From Enterocloster lavalensis (GTDB lineage Bacteria > Bacillota > Clostridia > Lachnospirales > Lachnospiraceae), in assembly GCF_902364025.1 (NCBI RefSeq), contig NZ_CABJCG010000021.1, forward strand, positions 1 to 64,000: a stretch of 64,000 nucleotides of DNA. The letters run 5' to 3'. Position 1 is the stretch's first letter. The number at the start of each line of letters is the position of its first letter. This document shows, piece by piece, positions 1 to 9,097 of this stretch. Below the pieces are notes generated by a model. The model worked only from the letters and a program-made list of their open reading frames with translations. It searched no databases and was not told the origin of the DNA. The position numbers and the translations under genes are program-made.

Positions 1-73
1 CAAAACGGTATAGGTTTTAAACATCATTCAATATGTGGTTTTGAGGGTACGTTATTATTAATTGAAAAAGTGC

Positions 74-102
74 TTGAAGAATTGACGGTTTTGCTGTATA
101 AT
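74..102 (+). promoter_or_regulatory. Promoter of the tRNA cluster
   Basis: A -35 box TTGAAG (74-79) and a consensus -10 box TATAAT (97-102) are separated by 17 bp, 22 bp before the first tRNA. An alternative -35 TTGACG at 82-87 is too close to this -10. No second promoter was seen between the tRNAs, so the seven genes are probably one transcript. Positions 1-73 hold nothing I can assign. Confidence 0.7.
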
Positions 103-123
103 AATTCGGACGGCAACAATTAT

Positions 124-196
124 TCCTCGATAGCTCAGTCGGTAGAGCACGCGGCTGTTAACCGCGCTGTCGTAGGTTCGAGTCCTACTCGGGGAG
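124..196 (+). tRNA. tRNA-Asn (GTT)
   Basis: Full cloverleaf of 73 nt. The acceptor stem pairs TCCTCGA with TCGGGGA, the anticodon loop gives GTT, and the T arm carries GGTTCGAGTCC. CCA is not encoded. First gene of a seven-tRNA cluster. Confidence 0.97.
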
Positions 197-232
197 TTTT
201 TTAGTGGAAGTCCATGGCGACCACTACGTTTA

Positions 233-304
233 GGCCCCATGGTCAAGCGGTTAAGACATCGCCCTTTCACGGCGGTAACACGAGTTCGAATCTCGTTGGG
301 GTCA
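233..304 (+). tRNA. tRNA-Glu (TTC)
   Basis: Full cloverleaf of 72 nt. Acceptor GGCCCCA pairs with TGGGGTC, the anticodon is TTC in a CTTTCAC loop, and the T loop is GTTCGAATC. The 36-nt spacer before it can form a TAGTGG/CCACTA hairpin, perhaps a processing signal. Confidence 0.97.
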
Positions 305-343
305 TTTGAGTGGAAGTGATCATGTCACTGAGGCTCGCAACAT

Positions 344-415
344 GCCGATGTGGCTCAACGGCAGAGCAGCTGATTTGTAATCAGCAGGTTATCGGTTCGA
401 ATCCGATCATCGGCT
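344..415 (+). tRNA. tRNA-Thr (TGT)
   Basis: Full cloverleaf of 72 nt. Acceptor GCCGATG pairs with CATCGGC, the anticodon stem GCTGA/TCAGC encloses the loop TTTGTAA (anticodon TGT), and the T arm has GGTTCGAATCC. CCA is not encoded. Confidence 0.97.
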
Positions 416-459
416 CTTACTGCGTTCCAGTAAGCGCAATATCATATTTGATATAGTTC

Positions 460-533
460 GGACCTTTAGCTCAGTTGGTTAGAGCAACCGGCTCATAACC
501 GGTCGGTCCTGGGTTCAAGTCCCCGAAGGTCCA
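460..533 (+). tRNA. tRNA-Met (CAT), probably elongator
   Basis: Full cloverleaf of 74 nt with anticodon CAT. The acceptor GGACCTT pairs fully with AAGGTCC, including position 1 with 72, so it lacks the 1-72 mismatch of bacterial initiator tRNA. A lysidine-modified tRNA-Ile2 also has a CAT anticodon and cannot be excluded by eye. Confidence 0.9.
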
Positions 534-575
534 CTCAACAATTCCGACTAATGTCAGAACTATATAACAACTTAT

Positions 576-649
576 GGCCCGGTGGCTCAGCTGGTTAGAG
601 CGCCGCCCTGTCACGGCGGAGGTCGACGGTTCGAACCCGTTCCGGGTCG
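576..649 (+). tRNA. tRNA-Asp (GTC)
   Basis: Full cloverleaf of 74 nt. Acceptor GGCCCGG pairs with CCGGGTC (one G-T), the anticodon is GTC between CCGCC and GGCGG, and the T arm has GGTTCGAACCC. Confidence 0.97.
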
Positions 650-685
650 TTTGCATGTTTGCATGCGGCAATTACATGTACGTTT

Positions 686-758
686 GGGGTCTTAGCTCAG
701 CTGGGAGAGCATCTGCCTTACAAGCAGAGGGTCACAGGTTCGAGCCCTGTAGGCCCCA
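686..758 (+). tRNA. tRNA-Val (TAC)
   Basis: Full cloverleaf of 73 nt. Acceptor GGGGTCT pairs with AGGCCCC, the anticodon is TAC inside CTGC/GCAG, and the T arm has GGTTCGAGCCC. Confidence 0.97.
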
Positions 759-768
759 TTTGTATTTC

Positions 769-852
769 GCGGGTATGGTGGAATAGGCAGACACAAGGGA
801 CTTAAAATCCCTCGGTAGCGATACCGTGCCGGTTCAAGTCCGGCTACCCGCA
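769..852 (+). tRNA. tRNA-Leu (TAA)
   Basis: A class II tRNA of 84 nt with a long variable arm. Acceptor GCGGGTA pairs with TACCCGC; the anticodon loop CTTAAAA gives TAA. Last gene of the cluster, followed 13 bp later by a hairpin. Confidence 0.97.
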
Positions 853-865
853 TTTTGCTGTTTGA

Positions 866-903
866 CAGCCTGAGAGTGTGATTATAACATTCTCAGGCTG
901 TTT
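866..903 (+). terminator. Terminator of the tRNA cluster
   Basis: A perfect 10-bp stem, CAGCCTGAGA (866-875) with TCTCAGGCTG (891-900), is followed by only three T residues. The strong stem and its position directly after the last tRNA support termination despite the short T tract. Confidence 0.65.
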
Positions 904-975
904 GCGTTAAGCTGCAATGGAGCGTCGGTGCGGTTACCGGGTTTGATGATCCAATCAGGTAGGGAGGCGGAGATT

Positions 976-2157
976 ATGGGTGCGTTGAAAATGAGAACGG
1001 AGCTGCTGAATGTGGGGAGCCTTTTGGCCAAGGAAGCGCGGGGCATGGAGGAGCAGCCGCTTTACCGGTCCACCGTGTTTGAGACAGAGGATACGGGTGA
1101 CTATGACCGGGCCAACTGTGGGGAGCGGTATCTGTACGACCGCATCGAGGCGCCCAACCGGGATTGCCTGGGGGAGGCGATTTCCAGGTTGGAGCAGGGG
1201 CAGGACACAGCGGTGTTCGGCGCCGGGATGGGAGCTATCTCAGCGGTGTTTCTGGCTTTGAACCGGAAGGGCAGCCATGTGGTGGTGAACCGGGCGGTTT
1301 ACGGGGAGACCATTGAGCTTCTCAACGACATTTTGACTACGTACGGGGGGGATGTGAGTTATGTGGATTTTGAGTCCCCGGAGGCGGTGGAGCAGGCGGT
1401 TACAGAGAGGACCACGCTGATTTACACGGAGGTGCTCACCAATCCGCTGCTGCGGGTGGTGGATCTGGACGCGGTGACGGCCCTGGCCAGGAGGCGCGGC
1501 GTTCTGACGGTGGTGGACAGCACCTTTACCACGCCGATGCTGATCCGGCCCCTGGAGCACGGGGCGGACCTGGTGATTCACAGCCTGACCAAGTATTTTG
1601 GCGGACACAGCGACATTACGGGCGGCTCGGTTACCGGCAGCCGGGAGCTGATCAAAAAGGTAAAGCGGACGCAGGTGCTTTTGGGAAGCTGCATGGCGCC
1701 GGATTCGGCCTGGCTGGCGCTGCGCAGTCTGAGGACCATGGATTTGCGTGTGAGACGGCAGATGGAGAATGCCGCGGCCATTGCCGAGGCATTGGAAGGC
1801 GATCCACGGGTGCGCTATGTGAACTATCCGGGGCTGGTTTCCCACCCGCAGCATGAGCTGGCGGACAGGCTGTTGGACGGCGGTTATGGGGCGATGCTGA
1901 GCTTTCGGGTGGAGGATGATCTGGAGAAGGTGGATGAAATGATCCACCGGCTGAAGGTGATCCGGTACCTGGGAACCCTGGGCGGCATCCGCACCAGCCT
2001 GGCCCACCCCGCCACCGCCTTCCGCCATGAGTTCAGCCGCGAGGAGCTGGAGGCGGTGGGGATTTACGACGGATTGGTTCGGATTTCGGCGGGGATCGAG
2101 GATGCGGGGGATTTGATTGAGGATTTGAGAGAGGCGTTGGGGGTGTTTGGGGAGTGA
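976..2157 (+). CDS. Trans-sulfuration family PLP enzyme (cystathionine synthase/lyase or methionine gamma-lyase type)
   Basis: A 393-residue cytoplasmic enzyme of the Cys/Met metabolism PLP-dependent family, close to the usual 380-400. The PLP-lysine motif is clear (SLTKYFGGHSD, near residue 215), as is the Tyr/Arg phosphate-binding element (RYLYDRIEAPN) and the C-terminal SLAHPATAFRHE stretch. Members carry out gamma-synthase or beta/gamma-lyase chemistry on cystathionine, homocysteine or methionine. Which substrate applies cannot be read from sequence, so no symbol is given. I chose ATG 976 because GGAGG lies 8 bp upstream; the frame stays open to a GTG at 928 without a good ribosome site. 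It stands alone between the tRNA cluster and the CRISPR array; no methionine riboswitch was seen in the short leader. Confidence 0.88.
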   Translation: MGALKMRTELLNVGSLLAKEARGMEEQPLYRSTVFETEDTGDYDRANCGERYLYDRIEAPNRDCLGEAISRLEQGQDTAVFGAGMGAISAVFLALNRKGSHVVVNRAVYGETIELLNDILTTYGGDVSYVDFESPEAVEQAVTERTTLIYTEVLTNPLLRVVDLDAVTALARRRGVLTVVDSTFTTPMLIRPLEHGADLVIHSLTKYFGGHSDITGGSVTGSRELIKKVKRTQVLLGSCMAPDSAWLALRSLRTMDLRVRRQMENAAAIAEALEGDPRVRYVNYPGLVSHPQHELADRLLDGGYGAMLSFRVEDDLEKVDEMIHRLKVIRYLGTLGGIRTSLAHPATAFRHEFSREELEAVGIYDGLVRISAGIEDAGDLIEDLREALGVFGE

Positions 2158-2380
2158 GGCGACGGAAAAAATGGAGATAGGGAGGTATTATGATGAGATG
2201 GCTGAAAGGTGCGAATGTGAAGTGAACATGAAAATGCAGGGGGATTCGCACTGGGGAATTGGATAAATATGGGTCTATAGCTTGATGGGAGAAGGAAAAG
2301 ATTGCGTTTTGGTGGGGGAGGGTGTAGAATATAGATGAAATTGTTGGGGAGTTATGGGGAGATTTTTGGTTAGTTTTGAT
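2158..2380 (+). other. AT-rich stretch, likely CRISPR leader
   Basis: About 220 bp between the PLP enzyme and the first CRISPR repeat. It contains no convincing gene; an 11-codon ORF after GGGAGG near 2185 is the only open frame with a ribosome site. The stretch next to the repeat is T/G-rich and fits a CRISPR leader, since the degenerate repeat is at the other end of the array. The leader role is inference. Confidence 0.4.
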
Positions 2381-2612
2381 GTCACGCCTTATGGAGGCGT
2401 GTGGATTGAAATAACCCCGATGGGAAGGTCCTGCCGCTCTGGCTGCGTCACGCCTTATGGAGGCGTGTGGATTGAAATTTCCTGCGGTTCTGGCGGAGAC
2501 CAGATCAAGTTCGTGTCACGCCTTATGGAGGCGTGTGGATTGAAATGTAAGCTGTCAGGAGATATGGTGCGAGTGTTTCGGGTCACGCCTTATGGAGGCG
2601 TGCAGATTTACC
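2381..2612 (+). CRISPR. Orphan mini CRISPR array, type I-C-like repeats
   Basis: Three identical 32-nt repeats lie at 2381-2412, 2447-2478 and 2515-2546. A fourth, at about 2582-2612, keeps the first 21 bases and then decays. The repeat begins GTCACGCC, contains the palindrome ACGCC...GGCGT, and ends GGATTGAAAT, as type I-C (Dvulg) repeats do. The three spacers are 34, 36 and 35 nt and differ from one another. The decayed last repeat and the ATTGAAAT end show that the array reads on the plus strand with its leader to the left. No cas gene is in the window, so it either works in trans with a distant locus or is a relic. Confidence 0.95.
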
Positions 2613-2630
2613 CACCCCAACAAACCCCAA

Positions 2631-2675
2631 AGCCCGCTAGACTCCAAATTACCTCCGGAGCCCAGCGGGCTTTCT
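2631..2675. terminator. Hairpin between the CRISPR array and the activase gene
   Basis: AGCCCGCT (2631-2638) pairs with AGCGGGCT (2664-2671), with a further CTCC/GGAG stem in the loop. T-rich sequence follows on the plus strand and a shorter one on the minus strand. It probably serves the convergent minus-strand gene that ends at 2711, and may also stop the CRISPR transcript. Confidence 0.6.
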
Positions 2676-2710
2676 TCCTATTATATATATTCTTTTAATT
2701 CCAATTATTC

Positions 2711-5700
2711 CTAATTTGTCCCCTTCTTCAAATTCTTCTGCGCAGTTGCCAGCATGAGCTTGATGCGGTTTAGCTGGTTGACTTCGCTGGCACCGGGGTC
2801 GTAGTCTACGGCGATGATGTTGGACTGCGGGTAGTGGCGGCGCAGTTCCTTGATTACGCCCTTGCCTACGATGTGGTTGGGCAGGCAGCCGAAGGGCTGG
2901 GTGCAGATGATGTTCTCCACGCCGCTGTGAATCAGCTCCAGCATCTCGCCGGTGAGGAACCAGCCCTCGCCGGTCTGGTTGCCCAGGGAGACGAACCCCT
3001 GGGCCATGCGGGCCAGCTCGTCGATGGCGGCAGGGGGCGTGAAGTGCTTGCTGGCCTCCAGCTCCTTGCGGGCGGTCCGGCGGAAGTATTCCAGCAGGGC
3101 GATTCCCGCGTTGCACAGGTAGGTGGTGGACTTTTTGGTGCCCAGGTGCTTGGATTTGAAATTGCTGTTGTAGAAGCAGTACAGCAGGAAATCCATCAGG
3201 TCCGGCATCACGGCCTCGGCCCCCTCGCTCTCTAAAAGCTCCACAATGTGGTTGTTTGCCAGAGGCGAGAATTTCACCAGGATCTCTCCTACAATGCCCA
3301 CACGGGGCTTTCTGACGTCTCTGAGGGGCAATGCGTCGAAGTCCCGGATGATTCCCCGAATATTCCGGCCGAATTCCATCATGGACGAGCTGCGCTTGGA
3401 CAGCGAAGCCACGCAGCGCTTCTTCCATTTCTCGTGCAGTGCGTTGGCGCTGCCGGGTTCCGCCTCATAGGGGCGGGTGGCGTAGAGCACCCGCATGAAG
3501 ATGTCGCCGTAGACCACGCCCTGCATGGCCTTGGTCAGCAGGGGCAGGGTGATGGTGAAGCCGGGGTTGGTCTCCATGCCGTTGGCGTTGACTGAGATCA
3601 CGGGGATCTGGGGCATGCCCGCCTTCTCAAGGGCGCGGCGGATGAAGCCGATGTAGTTGGACGCACGGCAGCCGCCGCCGGTCTGGCTCATGAACACGGC
3701 CGTGTGGTTTAAGTCGTAACGGCCGGAGAGCAGGGCGTCCATGATCTGTCCGATGACGATCAGGGAGGGGTAGCAGGCGTCGTTGTTCACGTACTGAAGC
3801 CCCACGTCCACCGCGGAGCGGTTGTGGTTCTGTAATACCTCGATTTTGTAGCCGAAGGAGCGGATGGCCGGCTCGATCAGGTCGAAATGGATGGGCGACA
3901 TCTGGGGGCAGAGAAGGGTGTAGTCCTTCTTCATTTCCTTGGTGAATACCGCCCGGTGGTAAGCGCTGGAGACGACCTTGCGCTCAAAATTCCGTTGGTC
4001 CCGCACGCGGAGAGCGGCGATCAGGGAACGGATGCGGATGCGGGCCGCGCCCAGGTTGTTGACCTCATCGATCTTCAGCACGGTGTAGATTTTGCCGGAG
4101 CGGGTGAGAATATCGGATACCTGGTCCGTGGTCACGGCGTCCAGGCCGCAGCCAAAGCTGTTTAACTGAATCAGGTCCAGATTCTCCTGGGTCTTGACAA
4201 AGCTGGCCGCCGCATACAGCCGGGAGTGGTACATCCACTGGTCGGTGACCACCAGAGGCCGTTCCACCTTGCCCAGGTGGGAGACCGAGTCCTCGGTCAG
4301 CACGGCAAAGCCGTAGGAGGTGATCAGCTCCGGAATTCCGTGGTGGATCTCCGGGTCCACGTGGTAGGGGCGGCCTGCCAGCACGATGCCGCGCTTGCCG
4401 GTCTGCTTCAGCCAGTCCAGTACCTCCTCGCCCTTTGCCTCCATGTCCCGGCGGGACTGCAAAAGCTCCTCCCAACCGGCATGTGCGGCCATGCGCACCT
4501 CGGCTGCCGGGATGTCGAATGCGTTTGCGAATTCCGCCACCAGCGCCTTGGTGAGGATTTCCTCGTTGGTGAAGGCCATGAAGGGATTCATGAAGTTCAC
4601 GTGCTCCTCGGCCAGTTCTTCCACGTTGTTTTTGATGTTTTCCGCGTAGGAGGTGACCATGGGGCAGTTGTAGTGGTTGCCCGCATCCGGCGTCTCGTTG
4701 CGCTCGTAGGGGATGCAGGGGTAGAAAATGAATTTCACGCCCTGCTTGATCAGCCAGCTGATGTGCCCGTGGACCAGCTTGGCCGGGTAGCACTCGGACT
4801 CGCTGGGGATGGACTCGATGCCCAGCTCGTAGAGCTGGCGGGTGGACTGGGGCGACAGGGTCACGTGGTATCCAAGGCGCTCGAAAAACACCGCCCAGAA
4901 CGGGAAGTTCTCGTACATGTTCAACACTCTGGGGATTCCCACCACGCCGCGGTGCGCCTTGTCCAGGGGCAGGGGCGTGTAGCCGAACATCCGGTGGTAC
5001 TTGTAGTCGAACAGGTTGGGGATCTCCTTTTTGGACTTTTCGATTCCCAGACCCCGCTCACAGCGGTTGCCGGAGATAAAGCGGCGGCCGCTGCCGAACT
5101 GGTTGATGGTCAGCACACAGTGGTTGTTGCAGCCCTTGCACCGGGTCATGGAGGTGGTGTATTTCAGGCTGGTGATTTTATCAAGCGGCAGCATGGAGGT
5201 CTCCCTGCCGCTGTCCGCGGGCTGCATGTGCCAGCGCTCCCTGGCGATCAGCGCCGCGCCGAAGGCGCCCATGATGCCGGCAATGTCGGGGCGCACGGCC
5301 TCACAGCCGGAGATTTTCTCGAAGCTGCGCAGCACGGCGTCGTTGTAAAAGGTTCCGCCCTGAACCACCACGTGGCGGCCCAAATCCGAGGGGCGCGTGA
5401 TTTTGATTACCTTAAATAATGCGTTTTTGATCACGGAGTAGGCCAGGCCTGCGGAGATATCCGCCACGGTGGCTCCCTCTTTCTGGGCCTGCTTGACGTT
5501 GGAGTTCATGAACACGGTGCAGCGGGTGCCCAGATCCGTGGGGTTCTCCGCGAACAGGGCTTCTTTTGCGAAGTCCTCCACGCTGTAGTTAAGGCTCTTG
5601 GCAAAAGTCTCAATAAAGGAACCGCAGCCGGAGGAGCAGGCTTCGTTTAACTGCACGCTGTCCACGGTGCCGTCCTTGATCTTGATGCATTTCATGTCCT

Positions 5701-6979
5701 GTCCGCCGATATCCAGGATGCAGTCCACGTCCGGCTCGAAAAATGCCGCCGCGTAGTAGTGGGAGATGGTCTCCACCTCGCCCTCGTCCAGCATCAGCGC
5801 GGATTTTAACAGCGCCTCGCCGTAGCCGGTGGAGCAGGACCAGGCGATGTGCGCGGTGGGGGGCAGGATTTCGCGGATTTCCGACATGGCCCGGATGGCC
5901 GTGGCCAGGGGGCTTCCGTTGTTGTTGTCGTAAAAACGGTAGAGCAGCTCGCCGCCTTCGCCCACCAGCGCCACCTTGGTGGTGGTGGAACCGGCGTCGA
6001 TTCCCAGGTAGCAGTTGCCGCTGTAGCGGGCAAGGTCCCCGGTTTTGACCTGATGACCGGCGTGGCGTCGGTCAAATTCATCGTAGTCCGCCTGGTCCCG
6101 GAACAGGGGCTCCATGCGCTTGACCTCAAAATCCATTTTGATTCCGGAAGAAAGCCGCTCTATCATGGAGAGCAGGGATGACGACGTTTGTCCTTCCTGG
6201 GGATTTAAGGCCGCGCCGATGGCGGCGAACAGATGGGAGTTATCCGGAGCAATGATCTGGCTGCCGGTCAGGTGCAGGGTGCGGATAAATGCGTTCCGCA
6301 GCTCGGGGAGGAAATGTAGGGGGCCGCCAAGGAAGGCAACATTGCCCCGAATGGGTTTGCCGCAGGCCAGGCCGCTGATGGTCTGGTTGACCACCGCCTG
6401 GAAAATGGAGGCCGACAGATCCTCTCGGGTGGCGCCCTCGTTGATGAGCGGTTGGATGTCCGATTTGGCGAATACGCCGCACCGGGCTGCAATGGGGTAG
6501 ATGGCCTTGTAATGTCTGGCATAATCGTTTAGGCCCGCCGCGTCCGTCTGGAGCAGGGAAGCCATCTGGTCGATAAAGGATCCCGTGCCGCCCGCGCAGA
6601 TTCCGTTCATGCGCTGGTCGATGCCGCCGGAGAAGTAGATGATCTTGGCGTCCTCGCCGCCCAGCTCGATGGCCACATCGGTCTTGGGCGCGTAGTCCTG
6701 AAGCGCGGAGGCCACGGCCACCACCTCCTGGACGAAGGGTACCTGCAAATGATGGGAGAGCGCCAGTCCGCCGGAACCCGTGATCACGGAGACAACCTCC
6801 ATGGGGCCGGCCTTTTCCCGGGCTTTTCGCAGAAGTTCCGCTAAAGTTTCCTGGATATTGGCATAATGGCGTTCATAATCGGAAAATAATATATTATGCT
6901 CTGCATCCAGCAGAGCCACTTTTACTGTAGTGGAACCGATGTCGATTCCCAATGTGGGGGATGTATGTAAAGAATTCAT
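2711..6979 (-). CDS. Fused 2-hydroxyacyl-CoA dehydratase activase (double BadF ATPase plus DUF2229/HgdB-like)
   Basis: A very large cytoplasmic protein, 1422 residues from the chosen ATG. It has two actin-fold BadF/BcrA-type ATPase units, opening with [10 protein letters not shown] near residue 12 and [10 protein letters not shown] near 325. Both contain the GGTGSF / SGCGSF helix-cluster motif that holds a [4Fe-4S] centre in this family. A Cys-rich segment (CKGCNNHC, near 613) opens the DUF2229 region, followed by a HgdB-like part (GRPYHVDPE near 868). Family members activate radical dehydratases or act as double-cubane reductases by ATP-driven electron transfer; here no dehydratase subunits are adjacent, so the partner is unknown. 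The frame runs up to ATG 7069. I prefer ATG 6979 because the conserved GIDIGSTT begins 11 residues later, although GGAGG is an unusually long 19 nt upstream. Confidence 0.88.
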   Translation of the reverse strand: MNSLHTSPTLGIDIGSTTVKVALLDAEHNILFSDYERHYANIQETLAELLRKAREKAGPMEVVSVITGSGGLALSHHLQVPFVQEVVAVASALQDYAPKTDVAIELGGEDAKIIYFSGGIDQRMNGICAGGTGSFIDQMASLLQTDAAGLNDYARHYKAIYPIAARCGVFAKSDIQPLINEGATREDLSASIFQAVVNQTISGLACGKPIRGNVAFLGGPLHFLPELRNAFIRTLHLTGSQIIAPDNSHLFAAIGAALNPQEGQTSSSLLSMIERLSSGIKMDFEVKRMEPLFRDQADYDEFDRRHAGHQVKTGDLARYSGNCYLGIDAGSTTTKVALVGEGGELLYRFYDNNNGSPLATAIRAMSEIREILPPTAHIAWSCSTGYGEALLKSALMLDEGEVETISHYYAAAFFEPDVDCILDIGGQDMKCIKIKDGTVDSVQLNEACSSGCGSFIETFAKSLNYSVEDFAKEALFAENPTDLGTRCTVFMNSNVKQAQKEGATVADISAGLAYSVIKNALFKVIKITRPSDLGRHVVVQGGTFYNDAVLRSFEKISGCEAVRPDIAGIMGAFGAALIARERWHMQPADSGRETSMLPLDKITSLKYTTSMTRCKGCNNHCVLTINQFGSGRRFISGNRCERGLGIEKSKKEIPNLFDYKYHRMFGYTPLPLDKAHRGVVGIPRVLNMYENFPFWAVFFERLGYHVTLSPQSTRQLYELGIESIPSESECYPAKLVHGHISWLIKQGVKFIFYPCIPYERNETPDAGNHYNCPMVTSYAENIKNNVEELAEEHVNFMNPFMAFTNEEILTKALVAEFANAFDIPAAEVRMAAHAGWEELLQSRRDMEAKGEEVLDWLKQTGKRGIVLAGRPYHVDPEIHHGIPELITSYGFAVLTEDSVSHLGKVERPLVVTDQWMYHSRLYAAASFVKTQENLDLIQLNSFGCGLDAVTTDQVSDILTRSGKIYTVLKIDEVNNLGAARIRIRSLIAALRVRDQRNFERKVVSSAYHRAVFTKEMKKDYTLLCPQMSPIHFDLIEPAIRSFGYKIEVLQNHNRSAVDVGLQYVNNDACYPSLIVIGQIMDALLSGRYDLNHTAVFMSQTGGGCRASNYIGFIRRALEKAGMPQIPVISVNANGMETNPGFTITLPLLTKAMQGVVYGDIFMRVLYATRPYEAEPGSANALHEKWKKRCVASLSKRSSSMMEFGRNIRGIIRDFDALPLRDVRKPRVGIVGEILVKFSPLANNHIVELLESEGAEAVMPDLMDFLLYCFYNSNFKSKHLGTKKSTTYLCNAGIALLEYFRRTARKELEASKHFTPPAAIDELARMAQGFVSLGNQTGEGWFLTGEMLELIHSGVENIICTQPFGCLPNHIVGKGVIKELRRHYPQSNIIAVDYDPGASEVNQLNRIKLMLATAQKNLKKGTN

Positions 6980-7183
6980 AATGGTGGAATTAACCAAACC
7001 TCCTTCGTAGCCGGACACCTCGGGTACATTCTTGTGGGAAAAGAACGTAAATTCGGGATTCCGGCGCATGCATCCTAAAGTTTAACATAAAATAGGTAGG
7101 AATACAATCGGGAGGCAGCGTTAAAATATTGTAAATGAACGGTAAAAATTGTGCAGGTTTGCAAAAAAACGTCGGATTTTTGT

Positions 7184-7212
7184 TTGACAAACAATGGTGC
7201 AGTCACTATAAT
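7184..7212 (+). promoter_or_regulatory. Consensus promoter of corA
   Basis: TTGACA (7184-7189), a 17-bp spacer and TATAAT (7207-7212): a perfect housekeeping promoter. The start codon is 35 bp after the -10. The short leader leaves no room for an Mg2+-sensing M-box riboswitch. Confidence 0.9.
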
Positions 7213-7247
7213 GAGAACGTATATTTCATAATGGGGGGAGAGTTCGC

Positions 7248-8189
7248 ATGATTCGTATTTTTAAGACAGAAGATGGAATAATGCATGAGAAGGATGAGCT
7301 TCAGCCGGGCAGCTGGATCGCGATGACCAACCCGACGGCCTCGGAGATCATGGATATTGCGGACATGTACCAGATTGATCCGGATCACATCAAGGCCCCT
7401 CTGGATGAGGAGGAGCGCTCCCGAATCGAGGTGGAGGATAGCTACACCCTGATCCTGGTGGACATCCCGTCCATCGAGGAGCGAAGCGGCAAAGACTGGT
7501 TTGTGACGATCCCCATGGGCATTATCACCACCAACGAAGTTCTGATCACGGTCTGCCTGGAGGAGACGCCGGTTTTGACGTCCTTTATGGACGGGAGAGT
7601 CCGGGATTTCCACACATTCATGAAGACCAGGTTCATTTTACAAATTCTGTATAAAAACGCCACTCAGTACCTGCAGTACCTGCGGATCATCGACAAGAAG
7701 AGCGAGGTGATCGAGCGCAAGCTGCACCAGTCCCAGAAGAACTCGGAGCTGATCGAGCTGTTGGAGCTGGAAAAGTCCCTGGTGTATTTTACCACCTCCC
7801 TGCGGTCCAACGAGGTGGTGTTGGAAAAGCTGCTTCGAACGGAAAAGGTGAAGAAGTATCCCGAGGACACGGACCTTTTGGAGGACGTTATCATCGAGAA
7901 CAAGCAGGCCATCGAGATGGCGAATATTTACAGCGGCATCCTCAGCGGTACCATGGACGCCTTTGCCTCGGTTATCTCCAACAACTTAAATATCGTGATG
8001 AAGTTCCTGGCTACGGTGACCATCGTCATGTCCATTCCCACCATGGTGGCCAGCTTCTACGGCATGAACGTGAATTCCCACGGCATGCCCTTTGCGGACA
8101 GTCCCTACGGGTTTGGGATCGTGCTGGTTTTAGCCCTGCTGCTGTCCCTGATCGTGGCGTTTATTTTCAACAAAAAGGATCTTTTCTGA
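7248..8189 (+). CDS. corA: CorA-family magnesium/divalent metal transporter
   Basis: A 313-residue membrane channel of normal length for the family. The N-terminal two thirds form the soluble cytoplasmic funnel with acidic and coiled helical stretches. The end holds two transmembrane helices, the first closing with the signature YGMNVN (GMN at residues 272-274), and then a basic tail (NKKDLF). CorA proteins are homopentamers that let Mg2+ (also Co2+ or Ni2+) into the cell, gated by intracellular Mg2+. The start ATG follows GGGGGGAG at the right distance. The next gene begins 34 bp downstream, so the two may be cotranscribed. Confidence 0.93.
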   Translation: MIRIFKTEDGIMHEKDELQPGSWIAMTNPTASEIMDIADMYQIDPDHIKAPLDEEERSRIEVEDSYTLILVDIPSIEERSGKDWFVTIPMGIITTNEVLITVCLEETPVLTSFMDGRVRDFHTFMKTRFILQILYKNATQYLQYLRIIDKKSEVIERKLHQSQKNSELIELLELEKSLVYFTTSLRSNEVVLEKLLRTEKVKKYPEDTDLLEDVIIENKQAIEMANIYSGILSGTMDAFASVISNNLNIVMKFLATVTIVMSIPTMVASFYGMNVNSHGMPFADSPYGFGIVLVLALLLSLIVAFIFNKKDLF

Positions 8190-8223
8190 CCACAGGGATC
8201 CAATATGACAAAAGGATGAGAAC

Positions 8224-9054
8224 ATGAAATTTTTTCAGAAAATGGAACGAAAATTCGGGCGTTATGCGATTCACAATCTGATGTACTACATTATCATGCT
8301 GTATGTGGTGGGATTTGTGATTTTAAAGTTCGCCCCGGAGCTGTATTACTATTATCTGATGCTGGATGCGCCGTCGATTCTGCACGGTCAGGTCTGGCGG
8401 CTGGTGACCTTTATGATTTTCCCGCCCACCACCAGCTTTATCTGGATTTTACTGCTGCTGCTCATGTATTATTCTCTGGGATCGTCCCTGGAGCGGGTGT
8501 GGGGCGCGTTCCGCTTCAACGTGTATGTGTTCATGGGGATCCTGGGACATATTATCGCGGAGCTGGCGGTTTATTTTGTGACGGGCCACAGCCCCCATCT
8601 GACCACCACGTTTCTCAACGCGTCCGTTTTTCTGGCCTATGCGGTGACGTTTCCCAACGAGTATTTTTACCTTTATTTTGTGATTGCGATCCGAGCAAAA
8701 TGGCTGGCCATCTTTGAGGGGGCCGGATTTCTGCTGCTGTTTGTCACGTCCCACAGTCTGGGAACGCGGCTGGAGATTCTGCTGTCCCTGGCCAACTTTA
8801 TCATTTTCTTTGTGATGACCCGGGATTACCGGCGCATAAGTCCCAGGGAGATCAAGCGCAAGCAGGAGTTCCGCGCCCAGATCCGGCCCAAGAGCCGCAC
8901 GCGCCATGTCTGCGCGGTCTGCGGGCGCACGGACGAGGACAGTCCGGGGATGGAATTCCGTTACTGCTCCAAATGCGAGGGCAGCTATGAATATTGTATG
9001 GATCATCTGTACACCCACAAACACATCAAGAAGTCCGATCAGGAACAGCAGTGA
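8224..9054 (+). CDS. Rhomboid-like membrane protein, probably inactive, with C-terminal zinc ribbon
   Basis: A 276-residue protein with about six transmembrane helices in residues 15-200. It starts like a rhomboid domain (GQVWRLVTFMIFPP and then a WG..RFN loop after the second helix). The catalytic GxSG of rhomboid proteases is replaced by LNASVFLAY, and no histidine occurs in the last membrane helix, so peptidase activity is unlikely. The cytoplasmic tail (from about 205) is basic and ends in a four-Cys zinc ribbon (CAVCGR ... CSKC) plus CMDH. By fold it is a pseudo-rhomboid; its partner is unknown. It lies between corA (34-bp gap) and pyruvate kinase (43-bp gap). Confidence 0.7.
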   Translation: MKFFQKMERKFGRYAIHNLMYYIIMLYVVGFVILKFAPELYYYYLMLDAPSILHGQVWRLVTFMIFPPTTSFIWILLLLLMYYSLGSSLERVWGAFRFNVYVFMGILGHIIAELAVYFVTGHSPHLTTTFLNASVFLAYAVTFPNEYFYLYFVIAIRAKWLAIFEGAGFLLLFVTSHSLGTRLEILLSLANFIIFFVMTRDYRRISPREIKRKQEFRAQIRPKSRTRHVCAVCGRTDEDSPGMEFRYCSKCEGSYEYCMDHLYTHKHIKKSDQEQQ

Positions 9055-9097
9055 CCGGGCGCGCACAAACTTTTCAGTTATGGAGGATTGACAAGGA

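Noticed and set aside
460..533. Initiator tRNA-fMet
   Set aside because: The acceptor stem is fully paired at positions 1-72, unlike bacterial initiator tRNA.
2354..2698. A 114-codon open frame across the CRISPR array
   Set aside because: Its translation is the repeated CRISPR unit (VTPYGGVWIE...) and random spacers; there is no ribosome site.
4226..5419. A 397-codon plus-strand frame inside the activase gene
   Set aside because: Shadow of a strongly supported minus-strand gene in GC-rich sequence; no domain is visible.
7213..7247. An M-box riboswitch before corA
   Set aside because: Only about 35 bp separate the promoter from the start codon, far too short for an M-box.
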